Positions 1 through 12,595 of a stretch of 64,000 nucleotides of DNA are shown here, piece after piece. The stretch spans positions 496,001-560,000 of the forward strand of contig RSEE01000027.1 in the NCBI GenBank assembly GCA_003971905.1, written 5' to 3'. Origin of the DNA: Moniliella sp. 'wahieum'. Its lineage: Eukaryota; Basidiomycota; Moniliellomycetes; Moniliellales; Moniliellaceae. The position numbers and the translations under genes are program-made. Each line of letters starts with the position of its first letter. Within the stretch, counting starts at the first letter, position 1. The notes below the pieces were generated by a model that worked only from the letters and a program-made list of their open reading frames with translations, had not been told where the DNA came from and did no database searches.

Positions 1-67
1 CTCTGTCTCTGTCCTTTGGCCCCACCCCACCTCTTCGCGCCTTCCCACCCACATTTCTTCTCTCAAC

Positions 68-1261
68 ATGACTGTTGAACCCCGCCAAACCAGCACCTTT
101 GCCAGCGCCACTGCCTCATCCAGCGAAACCGTGGCATCTCTTTCAGCTGCCACGATGATGACTACGTTCCCTTCCGCCCACATTCTCCCGTCTACGCTGG
201 CGAGGGGGCCAAACCAGCATGCGCACGTGCATAGCCGAACTCGACCTGAGCCTTCCCAACACCGTACTAGCAGCACCACAGCCGCGGCTGTCAACCGTAA
301 GCCCATCCAGGACAAACGAGCGAACCACAATGCGATTGAGCGGGCTCGTCGCGACAGTTTGAACCAACGATTTTGGTATGCATGCTTTCTCTTCTATTTC
401 CCTTTTCGTGCTTCCATACAGAGGGGGTGTTGACTGACGATTGGTTTCGCTGCACCCTCTTTGGGATCATAGATATTTGGCATCCAAGATCCCCTCTATT
501 TCGAATGTGCGACGCCCGTCCAAGTCTTTGATTGTCAACCGTTCGCTCAGTTTATCTCCGACTCGCTGGCGCGCGAGGCGACGTACCGCACGATGCTGAT
601 TGAGCGCACGATCGTACGCGGGTACTGACTGAGCAGCTGAACGAGTATCGTCTCGCCAATGGGCTGCAGAACTATGTCGAATCCGTCCCGGACTTGGTGT
701 TGCCTGTAGCATTGGCGGACGTGGCTAAGGACAAGCGTCGGCCCGCATCCTCAGCCGAAAGGACACCGTGAACGTTCCTGGTCTCGATGGCCTTGAACGG
801 GCCGAGAACGAAAACGGGTAGAAGGATACGACGATGGCCCCTTCCACACCGAGGACGTTGCCTTGTCAGCAGAGAGACCCTGCCTCTCGGCCCCCGGATC
901 GATCTGCCGCGTCAAATTGACACCGAACGCAATGTCGCTGCCAGAGTCCCATGGCAAACTTTCTACATCCATGTACGCCTCGACTCCGCTGCCCTTGGAC
1001 GTAAATAGTGCTTCGTTTTTCCATGCCCCACTATCAGCGTCCTCGCTCAGCTCGTCACCCGGAAGCCAAGCAGAACTGACTGCATCTCCCTCTGCCGGAT
1101 CGCCCCTTACCGACTTGGCCTATAGCCCCGGTGCACTGCCTCCGCACCAATTTGAGATGCCCAACCCAGTGGACAAGATGTTCTCCATGATCCCCCTCGG
1201 CACTGGAAATGGTGCTGGGTCATACGCGACGCCCTTAACGCCGGCGACAGATTGGGGTTGA
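68..1261 (+). CDS. bHLH transcription factor (introns and frame breaks)
   Basis: Probable DNA-binding regulator of the basic helix-loop-helix family. The first exon starts at the ATG at 68 and has a Ser/Thr-rich N-terminus followed by the basic region KRANHNAIERARRDSLNQRF, which carries the His-Glu-Arg contact pattern typical of E-box binding. An intron starts GTATGC near 375 and ends about 471. The next exon encodes helix 2, readable as LASKIPSISNVRRPSKSLIV, then a leucine-heptad-like LTEQLNEYRLANGLQ. One frame break lies near 620 and others between 700 and 860. The C-terminal Ser/Pro-rich tail is open to the TGA at 1259-1261. The bHLH call is firm; the target genes are unknown. The frame breaks are read as sequence indels, because helix 1 and helix 2 both remain well conserved. 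Confidence 0.8.
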
Positions 1262-4200
1262 TCCTTAACAGTACCCAAACCTGCCGCTTAACCTGTGCTC
1301 TCCCTGTGTGATCCCTTTCGGGTGTCCCTTGCTCCTGGTCGCCCGTCCCTCTCCCTGTCCGCCTCTCGTGTTTCGCCTTCCACATCGTTGATCCATGATG
1401 GACCTTTGGTCTTCACGCCCCCTTCGTCACGTCCCTTCGTTTTCTCCATGGGGCAGGCACCTGCTCCCTCCTACCTAACCTCCCCCTCCCATGTACTACC
1501 ACCATGTCCCACCGTTTACCATTCCCCCTTTGCTTTGGTCACTTGATCCCGTCCCTCTTCCCGCTCGAACCGATCGCCCCCTGTTCTCTGAACATCCCAT
1601 GTCAAGAATATGTCCTATCTTACCTGGCGGCGCCCCGGTGTGCTATGATCCTTTTTGTTGTGCTGTAGCGCGATGTATGACCAGCTGGCCTGGCTACATT
1701 GCCTTGCACCCAGCACCACACGCGCACTTTTTTTTTACTTCCCATCGACTTGCGCTACCATGCTCTTTATCTTTCTCGGCAAGCTACAGTGGTGGCGGCA
1801 TTGATGGTCCGTCAGACCGACTGCCCAAGAAAATGGATGGGAAGAACCATATATGGAGGACAAGGCTCCAAGGGGGCAATACAGGTAGATGGAGGCGAAG
1901 AAGCTTGGACTTGGGCCGTAAGCCATGGGGTGTGTGGTCCGGGGTGTGGGTCCTGTGGGATGCGAGGCAATTCCCTAAAAAGGACCAAAGGGCCAAGAGA
2001 CAAGTGCGTTGTGGGTTTTTGGGGATGGGTGGGGGCAACCACAGTCGTCCCACGGCGTGGCGTAGGTACGGTACGAATGTGCTCGTGTGGAAGGTGGGCA
2101 GGGTGGTCTGCTCTACGCCTACCAACGGCCGACAGAGCCGGCAGAGCCGGAACGAGATGCCAAGGGGGGTACGTCGCCGGCGGCACGTCACGTCTTGGTC
2201 TGGGCCGGCGGTGGAGGGGAGGGTACGGGAGGGGGAGGGGGGAGGAAGGATTCGGGCCAGAGATGCAATCGTGTGCCTGGAAGGAGCATGGTGACGGAGG
2301 TGGAGGGGAGAAGGGGGGAAGGCGTGGACAGAAAGTGGCGGGGGCAGCACAGTTGGCTTTTTGTGGTACAGCAGAGGAAGAATGGAGACTTCGATCTCTG
2401 GTGGCTGGATTTGGTTGGCCCGTGGGGCGGCAATTAAAGTGTGAGGCTACGGACCTTGGTAGCTATAGAACCGTCCCAAGAACCTTGTTTCTCTTTGACT
2501 CTCTTCAAGGTTCAAGCTTCAGAAGGCCCTAATGAGCCTCTACTAGATGCCAATCTCACTTCAAGCTTCAAGCTTCAGCTTCACCAAGTCAATTGACTAG
2601 GGTCTAGTGACTAGCTACTAGCTACCGGCAGCCACCATTACTCTTCCCTTCAATGTCTTCACTGGCCTCAGGCCTCACTTTATCGCAACATCAAATTCAT
2701 TAACAGAAGCGTACCAGCTAATAGGATCATGTGGTCCGAGCGGGACGAAGCATAATGCGTAAGTATGGGATACGGAAGAGGCGGCTTCATGCAGGCCCTC
2801 AGTGCACTAAAGGGCCTCGGCCTCACATGCCTCACAGAACCAAAAATATTCGCTCTCTTTTTTTCTTGCAACAACAGGAGATATATACAACAGGAGACGG
2901 TACAACAGGAGGATGGGGTTCACTTGTTTTGAAATGGCAAACTAGAATGTGGCCCTGAGGCTCAGGGCCTCAGGTGAGGCCTGAGGTTGGAAGAACCAAA
3001 ACACGTCGAATACGAGAGTGGTGGGTGGTGGGGGCGCCCTCCTGTTGTTGCGTCGGTAGGGACTATCGATTACCGAGATACAGAGTACTGGTTACTGAGT
3101 ACTGAGTACAGTTCTGAGAATCTCAGACCGAAGGTATTTTAGCTTTAATTTAAAGTACAAGACCCTAGCGCACCCTAGGCTTTCCCCCTGTTCATTGATT
3201 AATGATTGGTATGTATTTTTGACCAGCTGTCGAGAGGAATCCAGTAGAATATCGAGGGCTGTCACGCGTCACGCGTCACACTGTTATGCGGCACATTATA
3301 GTGCGTAACGCGTAACGCGTAATGCATAATGGCAGGAACGGTCGGATGGATATGATCGATGATCGATGAGCTGGCGCAGGCTGATGGCGGATGGCGTCTA
3401 CTGTGGGGGCGAGAAGGTTTTTCCCCAGGTTTCCCCTGTCCCCTACTCGAAGTTTAAGCTTTAAGCTTTCTTGCAAAGGAGTTGGACGGATTCGAGGACC
3501 CTCTCTTCCGCCTATTTTTGGCTTTGAGAATGCATGAATGTGGCATCGTGTGACGCGTGACGCCCTGTGTATTTAAAGCTTTTCCTGTCTACTATGTCCG
3601 AACACCTGCTCTAGTATGTAATCGTCGTCGAATGTCGACCTCACGCGTCACGACCCACGACAGAGCCCTCGACGCAACGCACGACCTCCCGCGACCTACG
3701 ATAATCGAGAATCGATAAAACGATGATCGATGACCACAGCCGCCTTGGACTGAGGGCCCCATGCCTCAGACCGCCTCAGGACTGCCTCAACAATGACCTC
3801 GGTTTATCTTCCTCAATTGCCACCGGCTATCCTCTCTCGCCACCGTGCCACCCGCGTCTTCCACCTGTGTTTGCGTTCAACCATTTAACGTTTAACGTTT
3901 TCACTCTGAATCCGTCCATATATTGTGGGATGGTGGGCTGGATCCAACGTCCAACCCGTCCGTGCAATCAGGGTATCAGCTCATCGAGCTCAGCGCGCTC
4001 AGCTCAGATTTCCCACGTACAGAGACGCAGTAGAGCACTGATCCAATGAAGCTCAATATACGAAGAGGCTCAACGGTCTCTGGATATTGAATCGTAACCA
4101 TATCGTCCCCCCTCCCCCTTACACCTGCAGAGTCCCCCGGTTTCGAAGATTGATCAGATCATCATACCATTTGTGGGGGTGTATATAGTGGTGTGAGCGC

Positions 4201-4849
4201 ACGTGAGCGCTGAGCCTCACTGCCCATAGACTGATGGCGCTGATGGGCGTTGATTAATGATTGTGGACGAGCCATCAATCGAACATGGTGTTGGATTTTT
4301 GCTGATGCATGTAGGTACTCTTCGACTCGATACAATTGACTTCGCGCGTTATCGATTATCCATTACGGATTATCGATTAGCACGCTACGTAAGGCAGCCA
4401 TCTGCATCATACCAATCAAAAAGCAGGATGGAACAGAGATGATGATAATCGATCATTCGATCAATTCGGGTCAGATCGACGGGGGTGGTAGACACACACC
4501 CATAGGGATAAGATCTGAGAAAGCAACCAAAAAGGGGTGGGGTATGTAATAATGTTGTATACAGGACGGGGGAGGCGGGAGGCAGGGAGGTTCCGTAAAG
4601 GCTGGAACGACCAGCCGTCGAGAAACAAGAGCAGCCAAGAGGTTGCCATATGCGAGGTATCTAGGTGGAAAGAACGGCAGAGAAAAAAGCTCATCGTGCT
4701 TTGCGTCCCCATTAGAAGGAGGAAAAAGGAGAAGAAGGGGCGTCCGTGGCGGGCCGAAGTGGGAAAAAAGAGGGGGTGGATGAATATCCTGGTGTGGGGT
4801 TCTCGTGCAGCTAAAAGCAACCCGCATCGAATTTCACAGCGCTAGCGAT
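1262..4849. other. Gene-poor interval with short palindromic word repeats
   Basis: No convincing gene. 1262-2530 is GC-rich and carries several overlapping open frames on both strands with low-complexity Gly/Arg/Pro composition and no recognisable motif. 2530-4450 is richer in A/T and built from recurring short words: AAGCTT/GCTTCA runs near 2513-2580, GGCCTGAGG-type inverted words at 2660-2990, GAGTACTGAGTAC near 3085-3110, ACGCGTCACGCG near 3262-3280 and 3305-3325, and ATCGATGATCGATG near 3353-3368 and 3705-3730. See the repeat findings. Confidence 0.6.
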
Positions 4850-6082
4850 CAGAGGCGAAGCGGTGTACACCTTCGGGGGCAAGCTGATGGTGCCTTTGAC
4901 GGGGTGGGGATGAGGAAGGGGAGGCGATTCGAGACTGTTGGTTGGGGACGAAGCATCTTTTTATTTAGCCCGCCAGCTTTTGTTTCTTCCGATGCACTGA
5001 TCCAAAGCTTAACCTCGGTATCGACTCGACGGATGGACGAGGATGGAAGCGAGGCGATGAAGAGGAAATTGAAAATGAAGGCACGCGGAGGGAGGCCAGG
5101 CGGGGGGCAAGCTACGTCGTAGACTGATATGTTGAATGGCGACCCGGGCTTGCGATAACTCGACCCCCACAGATACCGAATCGACTTTGGATCGGCTTTT
5201 GAGGTGGGACACCCCGTTCGGTCAATACCCGAAGTGGTAAAGGCAGAGGAAAAAGGATTCACAGCCAGGCCAGAGGTGGAAGATTCGCCCACTGGATCGG
5301 AAGGGGAAGGGGGTTGATTTCGGCTTATCGGAACGGGCCAAGATGAGGCGCCTTTACGATGGCCGAAGCGACGGGGCGGGGGAGAAAGGGGAAACGTTCC
5401 ACGGTCCGGAGCAGCCCAGGGAACGGTACGATGAAGTACAAGGTCGCCCGATGGATTTTGGGGTGTGGCTTGTGGGAGGGGAGATCCAGGGGGGTTGGAA
5501 ACGTGCGGAGCGATTCGAATGCCCTTGGAGATCGAGACAGAGCCGCTGGTGGAACTGTGGGACGAAGGGGAAACATGCATCCTCCCTGGCCCGAGTTTGG
5601 TTTCATATGCGATTCCCGGCGTGGGGGGGTAGGAGCCATGCGTTGGAGACACTGGACCCACGCCGCGTTCGCCCTGCGCGGCGAGGCGACGTACGCCCCC
5701 CTCCGGAAGCCTGCACTGGGTTAACAGAGATGTAGGCACTGCACACCAACAGAAGGACGGTCAGCATTCCGAGACGCAGATCATGGTGGTGGGGGGGGGA
5801 GGGAATGACGCACTCAGTCCATTTGGTCATGGTGCGGGCAAGCACATCATCGGGGACGGTGGAAGGGGGTGCCAATGTGGAACTAGGCACAATGGGTGTG
5901 GTAGATAGGCCGGGTGAAGATGCACCAACATGGGCGGAAGAAGTAAAAGGGGGTGGGACAGTCAAGTGATGCGGCAGGTGGGGCCCAGAAGCCTGGGTAC
6001 CCGGGCGGAAGAGGCAGGGGAAGAGCCAAGTGAGCCAGGTGTGTTGGGTATCGTGGTGAGAAGTGTAGAGGCTAGAGGGCAT
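4850..6082 (-). CDS. Possible Ser/Pro-rich single-pass membrane protein, unrecognised
   Basis: Two overlapping minus-strand open frames may form one broken gene. The upstream frame (from about 6082) is Pro/Ser/Thr-rich and then has LARTMTKWTECVIP followed by a likely membrane span, LGMLTVLLLVCSAYISV. The downstream frame (5739 to 4849, 296 residues) is Ser/Pro-rich with little regular structure. An extracellular mucin-like stretch, one membrane span and a cytoplasmic tail would fit, but I recognise no family. The high GC content means long open frames can arise by chance here, so this is only a candidate. Confidence 0.25.
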
Positions 6083-6089
6083 GGAGCCG

Positions 6090-7548
6090 GGCGTTGGAAA
6101 ATGCGGGTTGGGGAGGGAAGGAAATACAGAAAAACACCCGCAATACGCACAGTATTATTGGCGTAGCGACGCAAAGATAGCCGGGAGAAGGGTGGAAGAA
6201 GGGCGGAAGAACGACTTGACAGAGAGAGCCTCGTTTGAAGTAGGCGACTTAAGGAAGGCAAAATGGGTGTAGGAGAGACAAGGACGGGAAGAAAGGTGGT
6301 GGGGAAGAAGACGATAGGAGGACGGAAGAGGTGTGGTATCAGGAAGGAAAGCAGGTCAGATGATACCAGATGGGCAGCCTCGTCGCGGGAGATATGAGGA
6401 CAGCACACAGGCAGTAGGATGGCATAATTATTCGCTATCGCAAGCGATTTCGATATCGGGATGGGATGACCGCGACGATCGCGATCGATGATGGACGAGC
6501 AATACATCGGTAGAAAACATACTTGGAGCTGGCTGACTTGGACCATGCATGTCGTGTCACTGTGACATGTGCCCTTTTGCGGCAGGCCGAGCACGAACCC
6601 ACAATGAGATCTGAGACTGGCTGGGGTGGCAATTGGGTGCACGACAGGAGTGTCCTGCCTGTCAGAGCTGTCAGATCTCAGATCTAAGATGCGGAGAGAA
6701 GCCCCGCTGAAGCACCCCACCCCACCCGCAAAAGTTGGGGGTGGCAGCCCAGGGCAGCACGGCAGTGGCACACATGCTTGGGGGAGGAAGGGTGCGTGCG
6801 CCAGAGCCCTGCACCCGCCTGCCCCCCAGGCGGTAAGATTGGCAGCAACCGGCAACCCGCCACTCTCACGTCCCACCAAGAGAATACGTACTACTTCCTG
6901 TATTAGAAGCGTACTTGCACGTACTGCACTGCGCCAGGGTATAGTGCTTGGAGAGCTCAAGCGCTCAAGCTTCAAGCTTCAAGGCTGCTTGAAGCTTAGC
7001 GTTCAAAAGGTGCCCTCTATTGCCAGGAACTGAAGCGAGGATGGTGAGTAAAGCTAGTAAGTACAGAAGAGCACTGAGTTCATTATCATTGAGTACGTTA
7101 AAGATGTGCTGAACGTTGAAAATACAAGCCTAGATACGATGATGATTCGATGATGTGCTCCGGCGCACACATGGGTCTCTACAGCTTTACCTGGTCTAAG
7201 TGGTGCTCGCTTGCTGCCATTTCTCCCACTCACCACTATTCAGCTGAGTCCTCCGCGTACTCAGCATTGGAAATCTCTCACCGGCCTCCAGATTGGCCTG
7301 CAAGCCAAAGCATCGAACAGCTTTATATTGGTTCACATGCACATGCCACGCACGTGCCATCCGTCACGCGTCACGCCAGTCACATGACATGCTGCCACAT
7401 TTGCCTTACGTGATGCAACCTCCCACCCAGCCACCCGCGTCTTCTTGAAACGTTGAACATCTGAGCTGTTGAAACCATCGGATGTGGTAGTTGGGACGCG
7501 TCGCGACCTCCTCTAACCCACCAACCTTCGGTTGCCTCCAAGGCTGCC
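6090..7548. other. Intergenic interval upstream of the APSES gene
   Basis: No supported gene. It contains an AAGCTTCAAGCTTCAAG run at about 6964-7000, CGATCGCGATCGATGATG near 6476-6492, and CGTCACGCGTCACGCC near 7362-7377. The last carries an MluI box (ACGCGT) about 180 bp upstream of the APSES factor start. Confidence 0.5.
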
Positions 7549-9760
7549 ATGCCTACCGTAGTCGTCAATCGCGGTGTTTACCGTACGTCCACACGCCTCC
7601 ATTCAACTGTTAATGTCCCACGGTGATGCAGTGGTGCTCCCATCCCTCATCATCTTCTTTCTCCTGCATCCGATCATTAACCCTCCCCTCCCCTTCCGTC
7701 ACTCAGGCAACGTATGCCCAGACGAACGTGTTTGAGATGGTTATCAATGGTACCCCTGTTATACGCCGTCAAGATGACTCGTGGGTGAACGCGACCCAGC
7801 TTCTCCGCGCTGGTGGGATTGACCGCCCAACACGCACCAACATCTTGGACAAGTACATGGCCTCCGAATCGAGTCACCGCCGTGTCCAGGGGGGGTTCGG
7901 CAAGCTCCAGGGCACCTGGGTCCCTCTCTTTGCTGCCATCGAGCTTGCCAACCAGGTCCACATTGCGACCGAACTTCGACCGCTGCTTCAGCCGACTCCA
8001 GTTGTTGAAAAGGATCAGCCATCAGCCTCGGTGCCGCGTTGACAGGGAACCCCCGTGCGTCGCACTCGTCCTCGAGGTCGCCCCAGCGGGAGCGCTCGAG
8101 CCAGTCTCGGCGTCATTCATGCTCCCTCCCATTCTCCTCAACCTGGTGTCACGGGAAGCACCTCCCTACCGCCCTTCCATTCGGCCTCGCCCATGCCGAT
8201 GGCGATGGTTCCCATGGGCATGCACGTCCCTCTGCCTGCATCGCCCCTCCATATGCCCCCTACCAGCTCTACCCCTCGGGCAAATGGCCCGGCATCTTAC
8301 CTCTCTGTTCCTGGACTCCTATGCTCTCCACCTCGCCCCCTGCACAGAGCCCAGCTCCCCCCTTTGTTCCGGCGCATTCTGGGCCCTACCTGCCGGCGAG
8401 CTCCCCGCCAGGCCCGACATGCGCCAGCGTCCCACCCCCTCCCAACACCCGATTACCCTTCCTATGCAATCCGCCCCGGCCCTACCGAACAGATGGCCTT
8501 ACTTAACGCGATTATCGAAGCGGGCGAACGAACGAGGGGAAAGACGGCCCGTCCTTCCTTCTGGGGGGGATGTGACAGCGCCTCTAGATGCCGAGGGAAC
8601 ACGGCACTGCATGGGCTGCCGCTACGGGCTGGCGGAGGTGGTGGAAACGCTGGTTCAGCGTGGTGCGCTCCTCAACCAGCGCAACCGACAGGGCCAAACC
8701 GCGTTGATGATGACGTGTCGCACTGCTATGCCAGTGAGCGAGATAGCTTTCCTGTCTTGTTTTGCCTTGGCCAAGTGGGCCAAACCCACCCGTTCGCCCT
8801 CGCCTGGGGCCTATGACCAGGACGGCACACCCTTCTCCATCACATTGTGCTTCTGGCCCGGACCCGCCCGGAGGTGGCCGGGACGTACATGAACCGTGCT
8901 GCTGGCGGCACTGAAACAAGATGCCCTGGGCAGCGCAAGTACGACCGCTGGTTCGCCCTGGCTTGCAGCAGGTGGAAGCGTTGTTGAATTACCAAAATGC
9001 CGCGGTCAGACTGCACTTGCTTGCTGCCAGCACCAGCGGTGGGACCTGCAACAGCGCTTGCCGCTGGGGCCAGCACTACCTTACCTGATCTGTATGGCGT
9101 GGTGCTGCTACGCTCTTGCCCCTGCAGGACGAGGCACCTGCGCTCGCCCCCGCGGCCGCCGTCATCCCCGAAACAGTAACGGCGGTAATCAAGTATCGTG
9201 TTGTATCAGTTACCATCCCCTTTGTCCATTCTCAAGCATAGGACAACCATATGCCCACGGTAGGGCTGCTAAGGAAGACAAGGAAGCCTAGACAAGGTCG
9301 GTAGCCGAGAAGAAAGGCCCCAAGCGTGGTAGGGTGGTCGCGAAGGATGCATTTCACAAGAGTGTAGGGGCGTTTTGCGTACTCCGACGGCACAGGTACT
9401 GAGGAAAATGTGCTCTAGCTGTCGCTCACAAGAGCGGCACAGCGAGCGACGGGATCCACGACGTCAAAGCGATTGTATAACCCACGTGCGAAGGCCGAGG
9501 GGTACGAGCACAGATACCTGCCAGTCGGACAAGCCGACCCACAGCCAGCGCGCGTCGAGTACCCCCACCAGTTCAGACAATGCTTACTCTGTGGACGTTG
9601 CAACAAGCAAAGACTCTCCTCCTCAACGCAGGTAGAAGTGCCGCCGGAGGGGGCTAGTGTGTCCGAATTGAGGAAGAAAGCGATCCTTGTCTGCGCCGGC
9701 TATCGACGTTTAATTTTTTGGAGGACCACTGGACGCATGAGCGTGTTGCGCCCCGCTGGG
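7549..9760 (+). CDS. APSES/KilA-N plus ankyrin transcription factor, Mbp1/Swi4-like
   Basis: Likely DNA-binding subunit of the MBF/SBF-type G1/S complex. The ATG at 7549 opens a short exon, MPTVVVNRGVYR, followed by an intron beginning GTACGTCC and ending CTCAG near 7706. The next exon encodes an APSES (KilA-N) domain: VFEMVINGTPVIRRQDDSW, VNATQLLRAGGIDRPTRTN and VQGGFGKLQGTWVPL, all hallmark segments of Mbp1/Swi4/Res proteins. A Pro/Ser-rich linker follows. Ankyrin repeats are then readable near 8580-8720 (GNTALH, LAEVVETLVQRGALLNQ, GQTALM) and again near 8985-9020. The C-terminal border is uncertain; VSELRKKAILVCAGYRRL near 9662-9710 is plausibly within the C-terminal helical region. At least four frame breaks after 8040 are read as indels. 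Mbp1-like is favoured over Swi4 only by general similarity. Confidence 0.75.
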
Positions 9761-10552
9761 CACAATTCCGCCGGCGGAATGCAGGAAAGGGCTTGGCCTG
9801 CGCGAAAGAAAATGCAAAGAAACGCGAACCACGTAATGCGCCTTCTCAAACGTTGGAAAGATGGCACGCTGACCGGCCTGACCAAGGTTCCGACCGGTCA
9901 CCGATCCTGCATGCGTCTTCGTCGCCATGAATTCTTGCTGCCAGCCACGCACCAGGCCAGGCCAGGCACCATCGAGCGATGCCAAAGGGATGCAAACGGA
10001 TGCCCCAGGAATTCATGCCGTCCGCTTCCGCGGCCTCCTGCGTAGCATGCATCACCTCTGGCGCCTGGCCACTGTTTTTGTCACACGGTCACCACCAATC
10101 GAATCATCGCACAGGGCCAGAGCGCATGAGGTGCATGCGCATGGAGCCCTTGCAGCATCACGGCTTGGTCACAGCCAACTTCAACCAGCCGGAGATGCAA
10201 GGAGATGGCCCGACAAACAACCTCCCCCGTCCGCGGACGGGGGCAGTGTGCGCATGCCAGCTCGCGCGCGCTGGCTCGGGCGGCACTGCTGGCGCGTTGG
10301 CCTGCGCGCGCAGGCTGCAGGGGCGCGGTGTCGCGCATCCTCCGTCTTAGCTCAGCGGCCGGGCTACACTGCCCTGCGTGGCCCCCGGCAAGCCGGGTTG
10401 TTTTTGGTCTTCTTCTGCGCGTCGTCGAGTGTCGGCAGTGGCGATCGTCCGCAGCCCTCAGCCGGCCAGGTCACCTCCGTAGCGTTCAGCGTCCGTGTTT
10501 GTTCACCCACCCCCACACCTCGTTCTCCTTCCCACCTCCCCGTATCTCCACC
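9761..10552. other. Intergenic interval upstream of syntaxin A
   Basis: GC-rich with overlapping open frames on both strands and no recognised protein. The last 60 bases before the syntaxin ATG are pyrimidine-rich (CACCCACCCCCACACC and so on), as expected for a fungal leader. Confidence 0.4.
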
Positions 10553-11630
10553 ATGGCGCGGACCGCTTGGCCGCCATGCGCGCCCAGCAGCAAGTCCACG
10601 CGGACACTGGGTACGACGCCCCCTCCGCCGGTGGCTATGCTGCTCCCAACTACGACTCGCCCGCCGATGCCCTATGCCCCGACGCAGCCTACGGTGCTCC
10701 GCAAGGTACGAGATGCCTGTCGACGGTGCTGTGGCGCTGCGCCCAATGCCGCCGTGTCGTTCCTCAATGAAATCACCGAGCTCCAGACTACCCTTTCTGC
10801 CATTGACGGTAACATTGCCAAGATTGCCGATGCCCACTCGCGCAGCCTCAATGGTGCGGACGAGGCTGCTTCGGCGGCCGCCGAAGCCGAGTTGGTCACG
10901 CTCACTTCGCAAACCCGTGGTCTGACCAATGCGACCAAGACGCGCATTCAAGTCCTCGCCACTCGGGCCAACAATCCCTGCTGGCAAGGACAAGAACATG
11001 CAAGAGTCGCAGTTGAAAGCGATCAAGAGCCGGTTTAAGGATGCCATCCGTCGGTACCAGCAGTGGAGAACGACTACCAGCGCAAGTACCGTGCGCGCCG
11101 AGCGGCAATTCAAGATTGTCAACCCTTCCGCCACCCAGCAGGAGATTGACGCTGCGATGGACGAGCCCAACTCGCAGCTGTTTGCTCAGGCGCTCCTCTC
11201 TTCCAACCGACATGGCCAGGCTACTTCGACGCTGCGCGAGGTGCAGGACCGTCATGCGGAGATTAAGAAGATTGAGCAAACCATGGCTGAACTTGCCCAG
11301 CTCTTCAACGATGTCGACATTCTTCTACTGAGCAAGACGAACAGATTGACGTGGTTGCTGGCCATGGTCAAGACGTGGAACGGCACATGAACCAGGGCTT
11401 GGATTCCACCAAAAAGGCTGTCGTGTCTGCCCGCAAGGCCCGCAAAAAGAGGATCATTTGCTTCTGGATCGTACGTTCGTTGTCTACCTCTTCAAGAGAA
11501 TGGCTATTGACCTTTTTGCATTTTGCTCGCGTCCTGTTCCCCTCAGCTTGTCATCCTGGTGGTCATTATTCTCGCTGTTGTTCTTGGTGCGGTGTGTGGG
11601 TCGGGCAACTGCGGCAGCCACCACAACTAA
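10553..11630 (+). CDS. Syntaxin-type Qa-SNARE (Sso1-like), copy A
   Basis: Plasma-membrane t-SNARE, by family knowledge pairing with Sec9 and Snc for exocytosis. The N-terminal part is Tyr/Pro/Ala-rich. The Habc helices are readable from 10764: SFLNEITELQTTLSAIDGNI, then LKAIKSRFKDAIRRYQQ. The SNARE motif follows (IKKIEQTMAELAQLFNDVDI, then a segment ending MNQGLDSTKKAVVSARKARK). An intron at 11471-11546 (GTACGT..CAG) separates ICFWI from the membrane anchor LVILVVIILAVVLGAVCG, which ends in a short tail and TAA at 11628. Frame breaks occur near 10557, 10690-10760, 10975, 11070 and 11335. A second syntaxin gene lies convergently at 12950-14220. Confidence 0.85.
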
Positions 11631-12499
11631 TCCCCCCTTCCCCTGCCCCCTATTCCCCCTTTCCACCTCGACGTGGGGACCTAGGTCGTCTCGTGCCCTT
11701 GTTCTGTGCTGTTCTTTCCTTCTGCACTCGTTTTCTCTGCGGGCCCTCGTCCTTCCTCTCGCTTTCCACTCCTCTAGCAGAGGTCCTCGCGCCCTCTTGC
11801 TCTGCCAATCGTTTCTTTTCGTGGGGGGGCACACCAACGGGTATACCCGAGGCCCGATACCTGGCTTGCCACTTATTTCTATCCAAGAACGCTCCTGTTG
11901 TCCCATGTGGGTGTATGTTGCCATAGAATCATTTTTTTTTTCTTTCTTCTTCTGTTTTTGCCCCCGACAGTTGCTGATCCGTGTACAATGCCCCCCAGCC
12001 GTTCCGCCTCTTCAGGTTGCTGTGAGGCTGAGATATATCCCCCCGCCCCTCTACTACGACGGATGTTCTCTCTCCTCCCACTCCTTCCTCCCACTTCCTT
12101 CTTAATGCGGTTCTTGGTACTATTCGAAGTCACGGCTGGGTCAGGTAGCTTATCTGCCTGCCCCTTTCCCTTCCTTCTGCCGAAGCATCTTAGATAGCAC
12201 GTGGATGGGCCTGGATCGTGGACTGGTGTCCCGTCTCCGGCTCCCAGATGCCAGCTTATGTTTCTTCTCCCCCTGCGGAGAGGGCGAATAAGAAGTCGCG
12301 CATGGTAGGCCCGCCATGTACCGCAGCAGCGTGTGACATGTGACGCCGTGCATTCGTTCTTCTATCCACTAGCTGCAAAGCGTACCACACACGCGAGGCC
12401 GCAGCCGGCACGCAGAGTGGGACTGAGACGAATCTGCTACCTTGTTGGAAAGTAAGGTCAATGCGATGGCATGGCTCACCCTGTTTCTCTCTCAACAAA
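11631..12499. other. Intergenic interval between syntaxin A and tRNA-Gly
   Basis: Pyrimidine-rich on the plus strand, with TTTTTTTTTCTTTCTTCTTC near 11932. Probably the 3' untranslated region of syntaxin A followed by spacer. No gene recognised. Confidence 0.5.
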
Positions 12500-12595
12500 G
12501 CGGCTGTAGTTTAAAGGTAGAATTTTAGCCTTCCACGTTGGTTCTCAGCCGGCAGGGGGCAGCTGAAGGTTCGGGTTCGATTCCCGGCGGCCGCA
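12500..12595 (+). tRNA. tRNA-Gly(UCC) with a 25-nt intron
   Basis: Cloverleaf drawn by hand. The acceptor stem GCGGCTG pairs with CGGCCGC, followed by discriminator A. The T arm reads CGGGTTCGATTCCCG. The anticodon stem TTAGC pairs with GCTGA, and the loop is C-T-TCC-A-A with anticodon TCC at 12532-12534. The intron 12536-12560 sits at the canonical position after nucleotide 37. A Pol III T-run starts at 12601. It lies between the two convergent syntaxin genes. Confidence 0.9.

Noticed and set aside
1491..2532. Long overlapping open frames of 188-277 residues on both strands.
   Set aside because: All are low-complexity Gly/Arg/Trp or Pro/Ser frames expected from GC-rich DNA with few stops. 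None has a motif, and they contradict each other.
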